64,000 bases of DNA, from positions 1 to 64,000 of the forward strand of contig JASTVH010000008.1 in assembly GCA_042862465.1 (NCBI GenBank), written 5' to 3'. Within the stretch, counting starts at the first letter, position 1, and each line of letters starts with the position of its first letter. The notes under the pieces were generated by a model, which had not been told where the DNA came from, did not search any database, and saw only the letters and a list, made by a program, of their open reading frames with translations. The position numbers were made by a program, and so were the translations under genes. Positions 1 through 7,606 of the stretch are shown one piece after another. The stretch is from JASTVH01 sp042862465 (GTDB taxonomy: Bacteria > Pseudomonadota > Gammaproteobacteria > Pseudomonadales > Oleiphilaceae).

Positions 1-125
1 AGTCGTACTTTTCTGACATTTTTTACATATCAAGGCTATGGTGCTTAGAATTGTATTCTGGAGCGCCCCTGAATACGGCTAACTGAAAGAAACTGTCAAT
101 TGTTCCGCTTCTTAGTTTTAGAAAT
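1..125. other. AT-rich sequence interrupting gacS
   Basis: This stretch is clearly richer in A and T than the genes to its right. It replaces the expected continuation of the sensor kinase gene read on the minus strand. After the codons for YIPVI (about position 125) the frame turns into a short Lys/Arg/Asn tail and stops at 96-98. The stretch could be the end of an insertion sequence or another inserted element, but I see no transposase frame or recognisable terminal repeat in what is visible. Confidence 0.45.
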
Positions 126-515
126 AACGGGGATATACAGCGACGCTTCGGGGCCAATCTCGCGCTGGGTGCCGCCGGTGCTCAGCAGCTGCCCGGGTTT
201 GGGAACGTTCAGGCGCGGACCGGTGTGGACCAGTTCCTCGCCCTGGGTATCGAAGATGGTGACCGAGCGGACGTCTTTCTCTTCCAGCATGGAGCTGGCG
301 AGACTGAACAGGAGGTTGCGGTTGCCGGTGAAGGTGCCGTATTCGGAGGCGGCAGCCAGCTGGCGGCTGAGGGATTCGCCCCGCTCCTGCAGCAGGCTGG
401 AGATGTTCTCGACCCAGCTGTGGGTGAAGAAGAGCCCGAGCAGCAGTGTAATCGTCACCGTCGGGACCAGTGCCATCACCAGAACTTTCTTGCGGATGCC
501 CCAACGTCGCATCAT
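96..515 (-). pseudogene. gacS: truncated GacS/BarA-type hybrid sensor kinase, N-terminal part only
   Basis: The 139 residues begin with a membrane segment (about residues 10-31) and continue into the periplasmic sensor region typical of GacS/BarA, with the motifs RGESLSRQLA and RSVTIFDTQGEELVHTGP. Such proteins normally exceed 900 residues and carry HAMP, histidine kinase, receiver and HPt domains; none is present. Homology stops after YIPVI, followed by a nine-residue tail and TGA. The position, divergent from cysM-rlmD-relA-mazG, is that of gacS/barA in Pseudomonas and Marinobacter. I infer that an insertion removed or displaced the rest. A functional remnant is unlikely. The remainder of the gene may lie left of the window. 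Confidence 0.7.
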
Positions 516-871
516 CTGTGGCGTACTCGTTTCGCTCTGTCTGCAGTTTCAGCCGGCTTACTGCCAGGCGGGTTCGATCGGGCGCTCTGAAGCCGTTCTT
601 ATAACGATATGGCTGCTTGGCATTGGGCGAGTGGCTCAGGAACCAGTATCATGTGCCGCTCGTGCAGGTGGCGCGCTCAACTGCATTGGAGTGTAACACA
701 GCGTTTTGGCGAGGCTGACCCCCGCGCAGGCCACTTTTGTCCGGTTTGAGGACCGCTGCTCAGGCTGGACAGGTTCGGCCGGAACCGATTCCACCGGCCG
801 TTGTCTGAGTCGGTGATTTCATCCGCGCATGGTTTTCGGCTCAGCCGTGTTGACGAGACAAGAGGTATCCC
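516..871. promoter_or_regulatory. divergent intergenic region gacS / cysM
   Basis: These 356 bases separate the divergently read sensor gene and cysM and must hold both promoters. I see no tRNA, small-RNA hairpin with a T-run, or convincing -35/-10 pair. Confidence 0.4.
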
Positions 872-1759
872 ATGGCGTTCCCCACGATCGAGGATTACAT
901 CGGCCAGACCCCGCTGGTGCGTTTGCAGCGGCTGCCGGGCGAGACCAGCAATACCATCCTCGTGAAACTGGAAGGCAATAATCCCGCCGGGTCGGTGAAG
1001 GACCGCCCCGCTATCAGCATGATCCAGGAAGCGGAGAAACGGGGTGACATCCGTCCCGGCGATACCCTGATCGAGGCCACCAGTGGCAACACCGGCATCG
1101 CCCTGGCCATGGCCGCGGCCATCAAGGGCTACCGGATGATCCTGATCATGCCAGAGCACATGAGCGAGGAGCGCCGGGCCTCGATGCGGGCCTACGGCGC
1201 CGAAATCGTGACCGTCAGCCGCGAGGCGAGCATGGAAGGGGCCCGGGATCTGGCCGAGCAGATGCAGCGCGAGGGCCAGGGCGTGGTGCTCGATCAGTTC
1301 GCCAATCCCGACAACCCGCTAGCCCACTATCGCACCACCGGCCCGGAAATCTGGGAGCAGACGCACGGGCAGATCACCCATTTCGTCAGCTCCATGGGGA
1401 CCACCGGCACCATCATGGGCTGCTCGCGCTACTTCAAGGAAGTGAACCCCGAGATTCAGATCGTGGGCCTGCAACCAGAGGATGGCGCCAGCATTCCCGG
1501 CATCCGCCGCTGGCCGGAAGCCTACCTGCCCAGTATCTACCATCCGGAAGGCGTGGACCGCATCATCGACATGGATCAGCAGACCGCGGAAGACACCATG
1601 CGGGCGCTGGCGGCCCAGGAAGGCATTTTCTGCGGTGTCTCCTCCGGCGGCGCCGTGGCCGGTGCGCTGCGATTGTCCGAAAACGTTGAAAACGCCGTGA
1701 TCGTCGCCATTATCTGCGACCGGGGTGATCGTTACCTGTCCACCGGTGTATTTGCCTGA
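872..1759 (+). CDS. cysM: cysteine synthase B (O-acetylserine sulfhydrylase B)
   Basis: PLP-dependent enzyme that joins O-acetylserine with sulfide or thiosulfate to make cysteine. The 295 residues match the CysM length. The PLP lysine is K43 in GSVKDRP. The substrate loop is EATSGNTG (about residues 69-76), the phosphate-binding loop is GTTGT (about 175-179), and SSGGA near residue 255 completes the cofactor pocket. AGAGGT lies just ahead of the ATG. It is the first gene of a rightward set with rlmD, relA and mazG, a neighbourhood conserved in related bacteria. CysM is preferred over CysK because of its length and this context. Confidence 0.93.
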   Translation: MAFPTIEDYIGQTPLVRLQRLPGETSNTILVKLEGNNPAGSVKDRPAISMIQEAEKRGDIRPGDTLIEATSGNTGIALAMAAAIKGYRMILIMPEHMSEERRASMRAYGAEIVTVSREASMEGARDLAEQMQREGQGVVLDQFANPDNPLAHYRTTGPEIWEQTHGQITHFVSSMGTTGTIMGCSRYFKEVNPEIQIVGLQPEDGASIPGIRRWPEAYLPSIYHPEGVDRIIDMDQQTAEDTMRALAAQEGIFCGVSSGGAVAGALRLSENVENAVIVAIICDRGDRYLSTGVFA

Positions 1760-1805
1760 AATCGCGTTTGAGCCCTTTTTCCCCTGTTTTGAGTGTGAAG
1801 TCTGA

Positions 1806-3140
1806 ATGAGTCGACGTCGTAAGAATCGTTTGCCGGAAGAACCGGTGGAGTTGGAAATCCAGAGTCTCAGTCATGATGGTCGCGGCGTCGCCCGTGACAG
1901 CGAAGGCAAGACCTGCTTCGTGGATGCGGCCCTGCCCGGCGAGCGGGTGAGTGCCAAGTATCTGGGTCGTCGCAAGCGCTTTGACGAGCTCAAGGCTGAA
2001 GAGGTGATGATCACCTCGCCGCAGCGTGTCGAACCCCCTTGTCCCCATGCCAACCTGTGTGGCGGCTGCAGCTTGCAGCACCTGGAGGGCGAGGCGCAGA
2101 TCCGGCTCAAGGAAGCCACCCTCAAGGAACAGTTTGCCCACTTCGGCGGCATCGAACCCGAGCACTGGGAAGCGCCCATGGTGGCCGATACCCTGGGCTA
2201 CCGCCGCAAGGCGCGCCTGGGAGTGCGCTACGTCAAAGCCCGGGACGAGGTGCTGGTGGGCTTCCGGGAGAAACGCAACAGCTTCATTACCGATATCCGG
2301 TCCTGTGCCGTGCTGGACCCGCGGGTGGGGGAGCGGATCGTACCGCTGCGCCAGCTGATTCGCGAGCTGTCTATCTTCGATGCCATCCCCCAGGTGGAAG
2401 TGGCCTGCGGCGACGACACCGCCGCACTGGTGTTCCGCCACATGGCGCCGTTTAATGACGCCGATATCGAGAAACTCTGCACCTTCGGCCAGGAGCATGA
2501 CCTGCAGATCTACCTGCAGCCCAAGGGGCCCAACACCATTCATCGTCTGTGGCCGGAGTCGGACGAGCCGGAGCGGCTTGCCTACGCACTCGACGGCGGG
2601 CAGCTGAGCATGGCCTTCCACCCCTCGGACTTCACCCAGGTCAACGCCGGCATCAATGAGCGCATGGTCAATCGGGCCATGGCCTGGCTGGACCTGAATG
2701 AAAACGATCGCGTGCTGGACCTGTTCTGCGGGCTGGGCAACTTCACCCTGCCACTGGCCCGGCGTGCCGGGGAAGTGGTCGGTGTCGAAGGTGACGAGTC
2801 GATGGTGGTGCGCGGTCGTGAAAATGCCAAGCGTAACGGCATCGCCCATGCCCGTTTTCACGGGGCCAACCTGCAGGCGGACTTCACCGCCGAAAGCTGG
2901 GCCGCCGAAGGCTTTAACAAGATTTTGATTGACCCGCCGCGCTCCGGGGCGCTCGATGTTGTACAGAACCTGGCGCGTTTTGGCGCCGATCGGATCGTTT
3001 ACGTTTCCTGTAATCCGGCTACACTGGCGCGTGATGCCGGGGAACTGGTGGCCCAGGGTTATCGTCTCGTCCGGGCCGGTGTCATGGATATGTTCCCGCA
3101 TACGACCCACGTGGAGTCGATGGCGTTGTTTGAGAAATAA
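1806..3140 (+). CDS. rlmD: 23S rRNA (uracil-1939-C5)-methyltransferase RlmD
   Basis: SAM-dependent methyltransferase acting on U1939 of 23S rRNA. The 444 residues begin with a TRAM RNA-binding domain (about 10-68). Iron-sulfur cysteines follow at C79, C85 and C88, with a fourth in the RSC motif near residue 167. The catalytic Rossmann domain carries the SAM motif VLDLFCGLGNFTLP and the nucleophile motif SCNP near residue 400. The gene follows cysM by 46 bases and precedes relA, as in Pseudomonas. All features of an active enzyme are visible. Confidence 0.95.
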   Translation: MSRRRKNRLPEEPVELEIQSLSHDGRGVARDSEGKTCFVDAALPGERVSAKYLGRRKRFDELKAEEVMITSPQRVEPPCPHANLCGGCSLQHLEGEAQIRLKEATLKEQFAHFGGIEPEHWEAPMVADTLGYRRKARLGVRYVKARDEVLVGFREKRNSFITDIRSCAVLDPRVGERIVPLRQLIRELSIFDAIPQVEVACGDDTAALVFRHMAPFNDADIEKLCTFGQEHDLQIYLQPKGPNTIHRLWPESDEPERLAYALDGGQLSMAFHPSDFTQVNAGINERMVNRAMAWLDLNENDRVLDLFCGLGNFTLPLARRAGEVVGVEGDESMVVRGRENAKRNGIAHARFHGANLQADFTAESWAAEGFNKILIDPPRSGALDVVQNLARFGADRIVYVSCNPATLARDAGELVAQGYRLVRAGVMDMFPHTTHVESMALFEK

Positions 3141-3238
3141 AGGCGTATGTCGCCCGGCGGTCATGAGGACCGGGCGATGAAACCAGACTTGTCGAACCAG
3201 GGAGAGGTGTGGGCAGTGCTGCGGAAGGAACGGATCGC

Positions 3239-5482
3239 ATGGTAAAGGTTCGTGAGAATTACAGTCTCAGTCGCGATGGCGAAATTGACATCGACGGCTG
3301 GGTCCATCAACTGCAGAACGTCGCAGATCTCCGGGATTCCGAGCGGCTGCTGCGGGCCTGTGAACTCGCCCGCCGGATCGATCAGCAGGCAGTGCGGGAG
3401 GATCGGCTGTGGGCGCCGGGCGCCAGCAGCTTCGAGACCGGTCTGGAAATGGCCCAGATCCTGGCGGACCTCCACCTCGATGAAGAGAGTCTGGTTGCCG
3501 CGATACTCTACCGGGCGGTGCGCGAAGAACGCATCAGGCTGGAGAAGATCGAGCGCGAATTCGACAAGCCCATCGCCGCCCTGATTCAGGGTGTTTTGCA
3601 GATGGCCGCCATCTCCTCGATTCACCATCCCCTCAAGGGCAACGTGCTGGGCCAGAGTCAGGGCCAGATCGACAACGTCCGCAAGATGCTGGTCACCATG
3701 ATCGACGATGTCCGCGTGGCCCTGATCAAGCTGGCGGAGCGGACCTGTGCCATCCGAGCGGTGAAGAACGCCCCCTATGAGAAGCGCATGCGCGTGGCCC
3801 GGGAAGTGTTCGATATCTACGCGCCTCTGGCTCATCGGCTGGGTATTGGTCAGATCAAATGGGAGCTGGAGGATCTTTCTTTCCGCTACCTGCACGAGTC
3901 GGCCTACAAGAAAATCGCCAAGCTGCTGGACGAGAAACGTCTGGATCGGGATGCCTACATCAAGCGGGTGCTGTCCACGCTCAAGCACGAGATCTCCCGC
4001 GCCGGCATCCAGGCCCATCTAAGCGGGCGGGCCAAGCACATCTACAGCATCTGGCGGAAGATGCGGCGCAAGGGGATCGATTTCTCCCAGGTGTACGACA
4101 TCCGGGCGGTGCGAATCCTGGTGCCGGAAGTACGCGACTGCTACGCCGTGCTGGGCATCGTCCACGGCCTGTGGCGCCACATTCCCCATGAATTCGACGA
4201 CTACATCGCCAGCCCCAAGGAAAACGGCTACCAGTCGCTGCATACGGCGGTGATCGGTCCGGAAGGGCGGGTGATGGAGGTGCAGATCCGCACCCACAAG
4301 ATGCACGAGGAAGCCGAGCTGGGTGTTTGTGCCCACTGGCGTTACAAGGGCATGGATACCCAGAGCCGTTCCTCCGGCTACGACCAGAAACTCAACTGGC
4401 TGCGCCAGGTGCTCGAGTGGCAGGAGGAACTGGGAGACCTGTCCGGTCTGGTGGAACAGATCAAGGGCGACGTGGCCTCCGATCGGGTGTATGTGTTCAC
4501 TCCCGAGGGCCATGTGGTGGATCTGCCCCAGGGAGCGACGCCGGTGGATTTCGCCTACCGGGTGCATACCGAAGTGGGGCACGCCTGTCGGGGTGCCAAG
4601 GTGAACGGGCGCATCGTGCCGCTGACCTATCCACTGCGCACCGGCGATCAGGTGACCGTGTTGACCTCCAACAACCCGGCCCCCAGCCGTGACTGGCTCA
4701 ATGCCAGCCTCGGCTACATCCAGACGTCGCGGGCCCGGGCCAAGGTCATTCACTGGTTCAAGCTGCAGAATCGCGAGCGCAACATCGCCGATGGCCGTGC
4801 CATTATCGAGGACGAGCTGAATCGCCTGTCCGCGGATGAGGTGAACCTGCACGACGTGGCCAAGCGCCTCAACCTCAAGACGGTGGAAGACCTCTTCGCC
4901 TCCGTGGGGGCCGGGGATGTTAAACCCAGTCAGGTGGTGGGCGTGGTGCAGCACATCGCCGAGCCCAAGGAAAAGCAGCTCGACTTCAAGTTCGGCACCA
5001 CACCGGCGCCCCAGACCTACAGCGCGGATTCGGCCATCACCATCCAGGGCGTTGGCAACCTCAAAACCACCCTGGCCCAATGCTGCAAGCCGCTGCCGGG
5101 CGATCCTATCGGCGGCTATATCACCGTCGGGCGCGGGGTGACGGTGCACAAGCAGGACTGCATCAACTTCCTGCACCACAAGGAATTCGAACCGGCGCGG
5201 ATCATCGAAGTGGACTGGGGCGGGCGGCCTCAGGCGGTGTATCCGGTGGATATCGACATTCAGGCGTACGACCGCTCCGGTCTGCTGCGGGACATCACCA
5301 CGGTGCTGTCAAACCAGCGGGCCAATGTGCTGGCGCTCAATACCCTGTCGAATACCGACGACAACACAGCGGCGATCCAGCTGACCGTGGAGATCGAGGG
5401 GCTGGAGCAGCTGGCGCGGCTGATGGCGCATATCCGGCGGCTGCCCAATATTGTCGATGTCCGTCGCAAGCGCCCGGCCTAG
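3239..5482 (+). CDS. relA: (p)ppGpp synthetase RelA
   Basis: Ribosome-associated GTP pyrophosphokinase of the stringent response. Domains in order: an N-terminal HD-like domain that lacks the hydrolase HD motif (region LVAAILYRAVREERI), so it probably does not degrade ppGpp; the synthetase domain with YDIRAVRI, EFDDYI and YQSLHTAV; a TGS domain (RVYVFTPEGHVVDLPQGATPVDFAY); a zinc-finger-like region with CCKPLPGD; and a C-terminal ACT domain. I chose the ATG at 3239, giving 747 residues, because AAGGAA lies 8 bases upstream and MVKVRE matches family N-termini. An in-frame GTG at 3209 would add 10 residues. mazG follows by 49 bases. Confidence 0.95.
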   Translation: MVKVRENYSLSRDGEIDIDGWVHQLQNVADLRDSERLLRACELARRIDQQAVREDRLWAPGASSFETGLEMAQILADLHLDEESLVAAILYRAVREERIRLEKIEREFDKPIAALIQGVLQMAAISSIHHPLKGNVLGQSQGQIDNVRKMLVTMIDDVRVALIKLAERTCAIRAVKNAPYEKRMRVAREVFDIYAPLAHRLGIGQIKWELEDLSFRYLHESAYKKIAKLLDEKRLDRDAYIKRVLSTLKHEISRAGIQAHLSGRAKHIYSIWRKMRRKGIDFSQVYDIRAVRILVPEVRDCYAVLGIVHGLWRHIPHEFDDYIASPKENGYQSLHTAVIGPEGRVMEVQIRTHKMHEEAELGVCAHWRYKGMDTQSRSSGYDQKLNWLRQVLEWQEELGDLSGLVEQIKGDVASDRVYVFTPEGHVVDLPQGATPVDFAYRVHTEVGHACRGAKVNGRIVPLTYPLRTGDQVTVLTSNNPAPSRDWLNASLGYIQTSRARAKVIHWFKLQNRERNIADGRAIIEDELNRLSADEVNLHDVAKRLNLKTVEDLFASVGAGDVKPSQVVGVVQHIAEPKEKQLDFKFGTTPAPQTYSADSAITIQGVGNLKTTLAQCCKPLPGDPIGGYITVGRGVTVHKQDCINFLHHKEFEPARIIEVDWGGRPQAVYPVDIDIQAYDRSGLLRDITTVLSNQRANVLALNTLSNTDDNTAAIQLTVEIEGLEQLARLMAHIRRLPNIVDVRRKRPA

Positions 5483-5531
5483 CCCGCATATACCCGACTC
5501 GAATTCCGGCTCGAAACGAACGGGAATCCTC

Positions 5532-6374
5532 ATGGCCTACACGATTGAAGACCTGAAATACCTCATGGCCCGGCTTCGCCATCCGGAGAAGGGCTGCCCC
5601 TGGGATCTCAAGCAGACTTACCGCTCCATCGTGCCGCATACGCTGGAAGAAGCCCATGAAGTGGCCGATACCATCGAGCGGGAAGACTTTGCCCACCTGC
5701 GGGACGAGCTGGGTGACCTGCTGTTCCAGGTCATCTTCTACAGTCAGCTGGCCACCGAAGAGGAGCGCTTTGGCTTCGATGAGGTAGTGGACGGCGCGGT
5801 GCGCAAACTGCTGCGCCGGCATCCCCATGTCTTCCCGGACGGGACGCTGGAAAGCGAGGTGCCGGAAGGCACACGCCCGGAAGAGCTGGAGATCAAGGCC
5901 AACTGGGAGCGGATCAAGGCCGAGGAGCGGGCCGAGAAGGGCGAACAGTCGCCGGACGCGGTCAGTGTCATGGACGATGTGGCTGCCACGCTGCCGAGTC
6001 TGGCCCGCGCCGAAAAGCTGCAGCGCCGTGCGTCCACGGTAGGGTTTGACTGGCCGGAGCTGGAGCCGGTTTTAGACAAACTGCACGAGGAAATCGAGGA
6101 GCTGCAGGAAGCCGCCGAAACACCCCAGGCAGAGCGTCGCCAGGACCGGGTGGAGGATGAACTGGGCGACTTGCTGTTTGTCTGCGTCAATCTGGCCCGT
6201 TTTCTCAAGGTTAATCCCGATCAGGCCCTGCGTCGGGCCAACCGCAAGTTCGAAGACCGTTTCCGCCTCATGGAACAGGCCTTGCAAGAAAAAGGGGAAT
6301 CCTTTGCAGGACGCTCCCTGGATGGGCTGGAAGAACTCTGGCAAGCGGCGAAGCGGTCACAAAAGCGCGGATAA
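5532..6374 (+). CDS. mazG: nucleoside triphosphate pyrophosphohydrolase MazG
   Basis: All-alpha NTP pyrophosphatase that cleans nucleotide pools and affects ppGpp levels. The ATG at 5532 gives 280 residues starting MAYTIEDLKYLMARLRHP, the canonical N-terminus (E. coli MazG has 263). There are two MazG modules. The first has the acidic signatures EEAHEVADTIE and DELGDLLFQVIF (about residues 35-70). The second has EEIEELQEA and DELGDLLFVCVN (about 185-225). Placement directly after relA is conserved in many gammaproteobacteria and fits its link to alarmone metabolism. Confidence 0.95.
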   Translation: MAYTIEDLKYLMARLRHPEKGCPWDLKQTYRSIVPHTLEEAHEVADTIEREDFAHLRDELGDLLFQVIFYSQLATEEERFGFDEVVDGAVRKLLRRHPHVFPDGTLESEVPEGTRPEELEIKANWERIKAEERAEKGEQSPDAVSVMDDVAATLPSLARAEKLQRRASTVGFDWPELEPVLDKLHEEIEELQEAAETPQAERRQDRVEDELGDLLFVCVNLARFLKVNPDQALRRANRKFEDRFRLMEQALQEKGESFAGRSLDGLEELWQAAKRSQKRG

Positions 6375-6387
6375 CCGGTACACATAC

Positions 6388-6408
6388 GTACAATCCGTTA
6401 CGGTTTGC
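6388..6408 (+). promoter_or_regulatory. conserved 21-base motif, copy 1
   Basis: The sequence starts GTACAATCCGTTAC. It recurs in inverse orientation at 7527-7547 with 19 of 21 bases identical. Relative to the two small paralogous genes (6523 plus strand, 7358 minus strand) both copies lie upstream in the same orientation. Both are preceded by CCGGTA. A shared operator or promoter element is inferred. Confidence 0.5.
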
Positions 6409-6522
6409 TCACCACAAAGCCCCGCCGACTTGGCTACCATTAGGGTTAAAGGTTCGTTCAAAAAAGATCCGTTTTGGTGCGGACGAAGAATCTTGTGAAC
6501 TTTCTTGAGGCGGGAGAGCAGC

Positions 6523-6867
6523 ATGAAGATTGCCGAACTGGTCAAATACTGGGAAAAACATGCTCGCGGTCGCTTGACGGCGGACAACTATCGGGTTGCC
6601 TTGTCCGATGACAACCAGGCCCGGCTGGAAAAGCTGAGCGAGTTGTTCCCGCGCAAGTCTCAGGAAGAACTGATCCGGGATTTGCTCTCGGCGGCGCTGG
6701 ACGAGCTGGAAACCAGCTTCCCCTACGTCCAGGGCGAACGCGTTGTGGCCTTTGACGAACTGGGCGACGAAATCTACGAGGACAAGGGCATGACCCCGCG
6801 CTTTGTGGATCTCAGCCAGAAGCACATGCGTGAGCTCAAGGCGCGCGCGGTGAAAGACGTCGCCTGA
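6523..6867 (+). CDS. small conserved protein, helix-rich, paralogue of the protein at 7113-7358
   Basis: The ATG at 6523 is preceded by GAGGCGGGAGAG and gives 114 residues starting MKIAELVKYWEK. The first ~65 residues contain a short beta-like stretch (NYRVALSD) followed by two helices (ARLEKLSELFPRKSQEELIRDLLSAALDELE), a ribbon-helix-helix-like pattern. The C-terminal half contains SFPYVQGERVVAFDELGDEIYED. Related proteins in Pseudomonas are sometimes labelled pilin assembly protein or type 1 pili tip component, with no experimental basis known to me. No signal peptide. DNA binding is possible but not shown. A strong terminator follows. Confidence 0.75.
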   Translation: MKIAELVKYWEKHARGRLTADNYRVALSDDNQARLEKLSELFPRKSQEELIRDLLSAALDELETSFPYVQGERVVAFDELGDEIYEDKGMTPRFVDLSQKHMRELKARAVKDVA

Positions 6868-6886
6868 TTCGCCGACACATAGTCAC

Positions 6887-6924
6887 AAAAAAGCCGGACA
6901 CTGACATCAGTGCCCGGCTTTTTT
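6887..6924 (+). terminator. rho-independent terminator
   Basis: Hairpin of GCCGG and CACTG with CAGTG and CCGGC around an ACAT loop, flanked by six A on the left and six T on the right. One mismatch interrupts the stem. The symmetric A/T tails let it work in both directions, so it ends the gene at 6523-6867. Confidence 0.9.
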
Positions 6925-6964
6925 GTGTCTGGGGGAAGGCTGGCCCTACCGACGGCGCGAGGAA

Positions 6965-7046
6965 GGTAGGTTGGGCTGACGAAGGAAGCCCAACAGGTTG
7001 AAACGAAAACACAAAGTTGGGCTTCGCAGGCTCAGCCCAACCTACC
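6965..7046. repeat. inverted pair of intergenic repeats
   Basis: Two copies of a unit containing GTAGGTTGGGCT and AGCCCAAC face each other at 6965-6994 and 7016-7046. Each copy is itself a hairpin. Very similar elements are common between genes in gammaproteobacteria. It lies between convergent genes and may help end transcription. Confidence 0.75.
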
Positions 7047-7112
7047 GACTTTCGATCCCGGTTTGGCCCCTTCTTTCGAGATCAGGGGGTTATGCTGCCC
7101 GACGTCCAACCC

Positions 7113-7358
7113 TCAGTGCTTCTTCCCCTCTCCAGGCTCAGCCAACGCATCCTTCAGATTCGGATTGTTGGCCGCATCATCCAGCGCCGCGGCGATCATG
7201 TCATTGAGAATGTCGCTCTGCTCCTGCTCCGGATAGATGTCTTCCAGGGCCGCCACGCGCGCGGCATCTTCCAGCGGCAGGCGCATGTCATAGACATTGT
7301 CGCGCTTCTCCGCTTTGGATTTGTCCTGCCAATGCTTCGGTAAATCGGTTACTTTCAT
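7113..7358 (-). CDS. small conserved protein, paralogue of the protein at 6523-6867
   Basis: The 81 residues start MKVTDLPKHWQDKSKAEKRDNVYDMRLPLEDAARVAA when read through, and align with the first ~70 residues of the protein at 6523: MK(I/V), W at position 10, (N/D)xYxxRL/VAL, then two helices ending AALDD. GGAGG lies upstream of the ATG. It lacks the FPYVQG C-terminal part of its paralogue. It reads leftward, divergent from ppc, and shares the conserved upstream motif. Function unknown; a small nucleic-acid or protein-binding adaptor is one guess. Confidence 0.7.
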   Translation of the reverse strand: MKVTDLPKHWQDKSKAEKRDNVYDMRLPLEDAARVAALEDIYPEQEQSDILNDMIAAALDDAANNPNLKDALAEPGEGKKH

Positions 7359-7501
7359 CGGCCTTTGCCTCCATCGTTCCGACAGCTCACATTTGGGAAT
7401 GAGCCGTTTCTTGCGGAAAATGTTCCTATTCCTTCAGACCTTTGCAATGATATTGGGACATTGCAAGGGCCAAAAAACGAACAATCATACGTTTAAGTCT
7501 A

Positions 7502-7525
7502 GTTCCCGCTATCGGATAGGGGAAC
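7502..7525. promoter_or_regulatory. imperfect palindrome upstream of ppc
   Basis: GTTCCC and GGGAAC enclose CTATC and GATAG, forming a near-symmetric 24-base site between the divergent small gene and ppc. It could be an operator or a short hairpin. Confidence 0.35.
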
Positions 7526-7526
7526 T

Positions 7527-7547
7527 GCAGACTGTAACGGATTGTAC
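7527..7547 (-). promoter_or_regulatory. conserved 21-base motif, copy 2
   Basis: Inverse copy of the motif at 6388-6408 (19 of 21 identical), 169 bases upstream of the minus-strand small gene and 60 bases upstream of ppc. It could serve either gene, but the paired occurrence favours the small paralogues. Confidence 0.5.
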
Positions 7548-7606
7548 TTACCGGCTGCCTCGCGGCCGGGCGCTGTATCCACGCCATCAATCACAAGGGG
7601 AGAGGG

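Noticed and set aside
1710..3164. 484-codon minus-strand frame opposite rlmD
   Set aside because: It lies entirely across rlmD and shows no domain; a shadow of codon bias.
3209..3238. Upstream GTG start for relA
   Set aside because: The ATG at 3239 has the better ribosome-binding site and matches the family N-terminus.
6965..7046. Inverted repeats considered as insertion-sequence ends
   Set aside because: Only 21 bases separate them, no transposase is present, and the motif is a common intergenic repeat.
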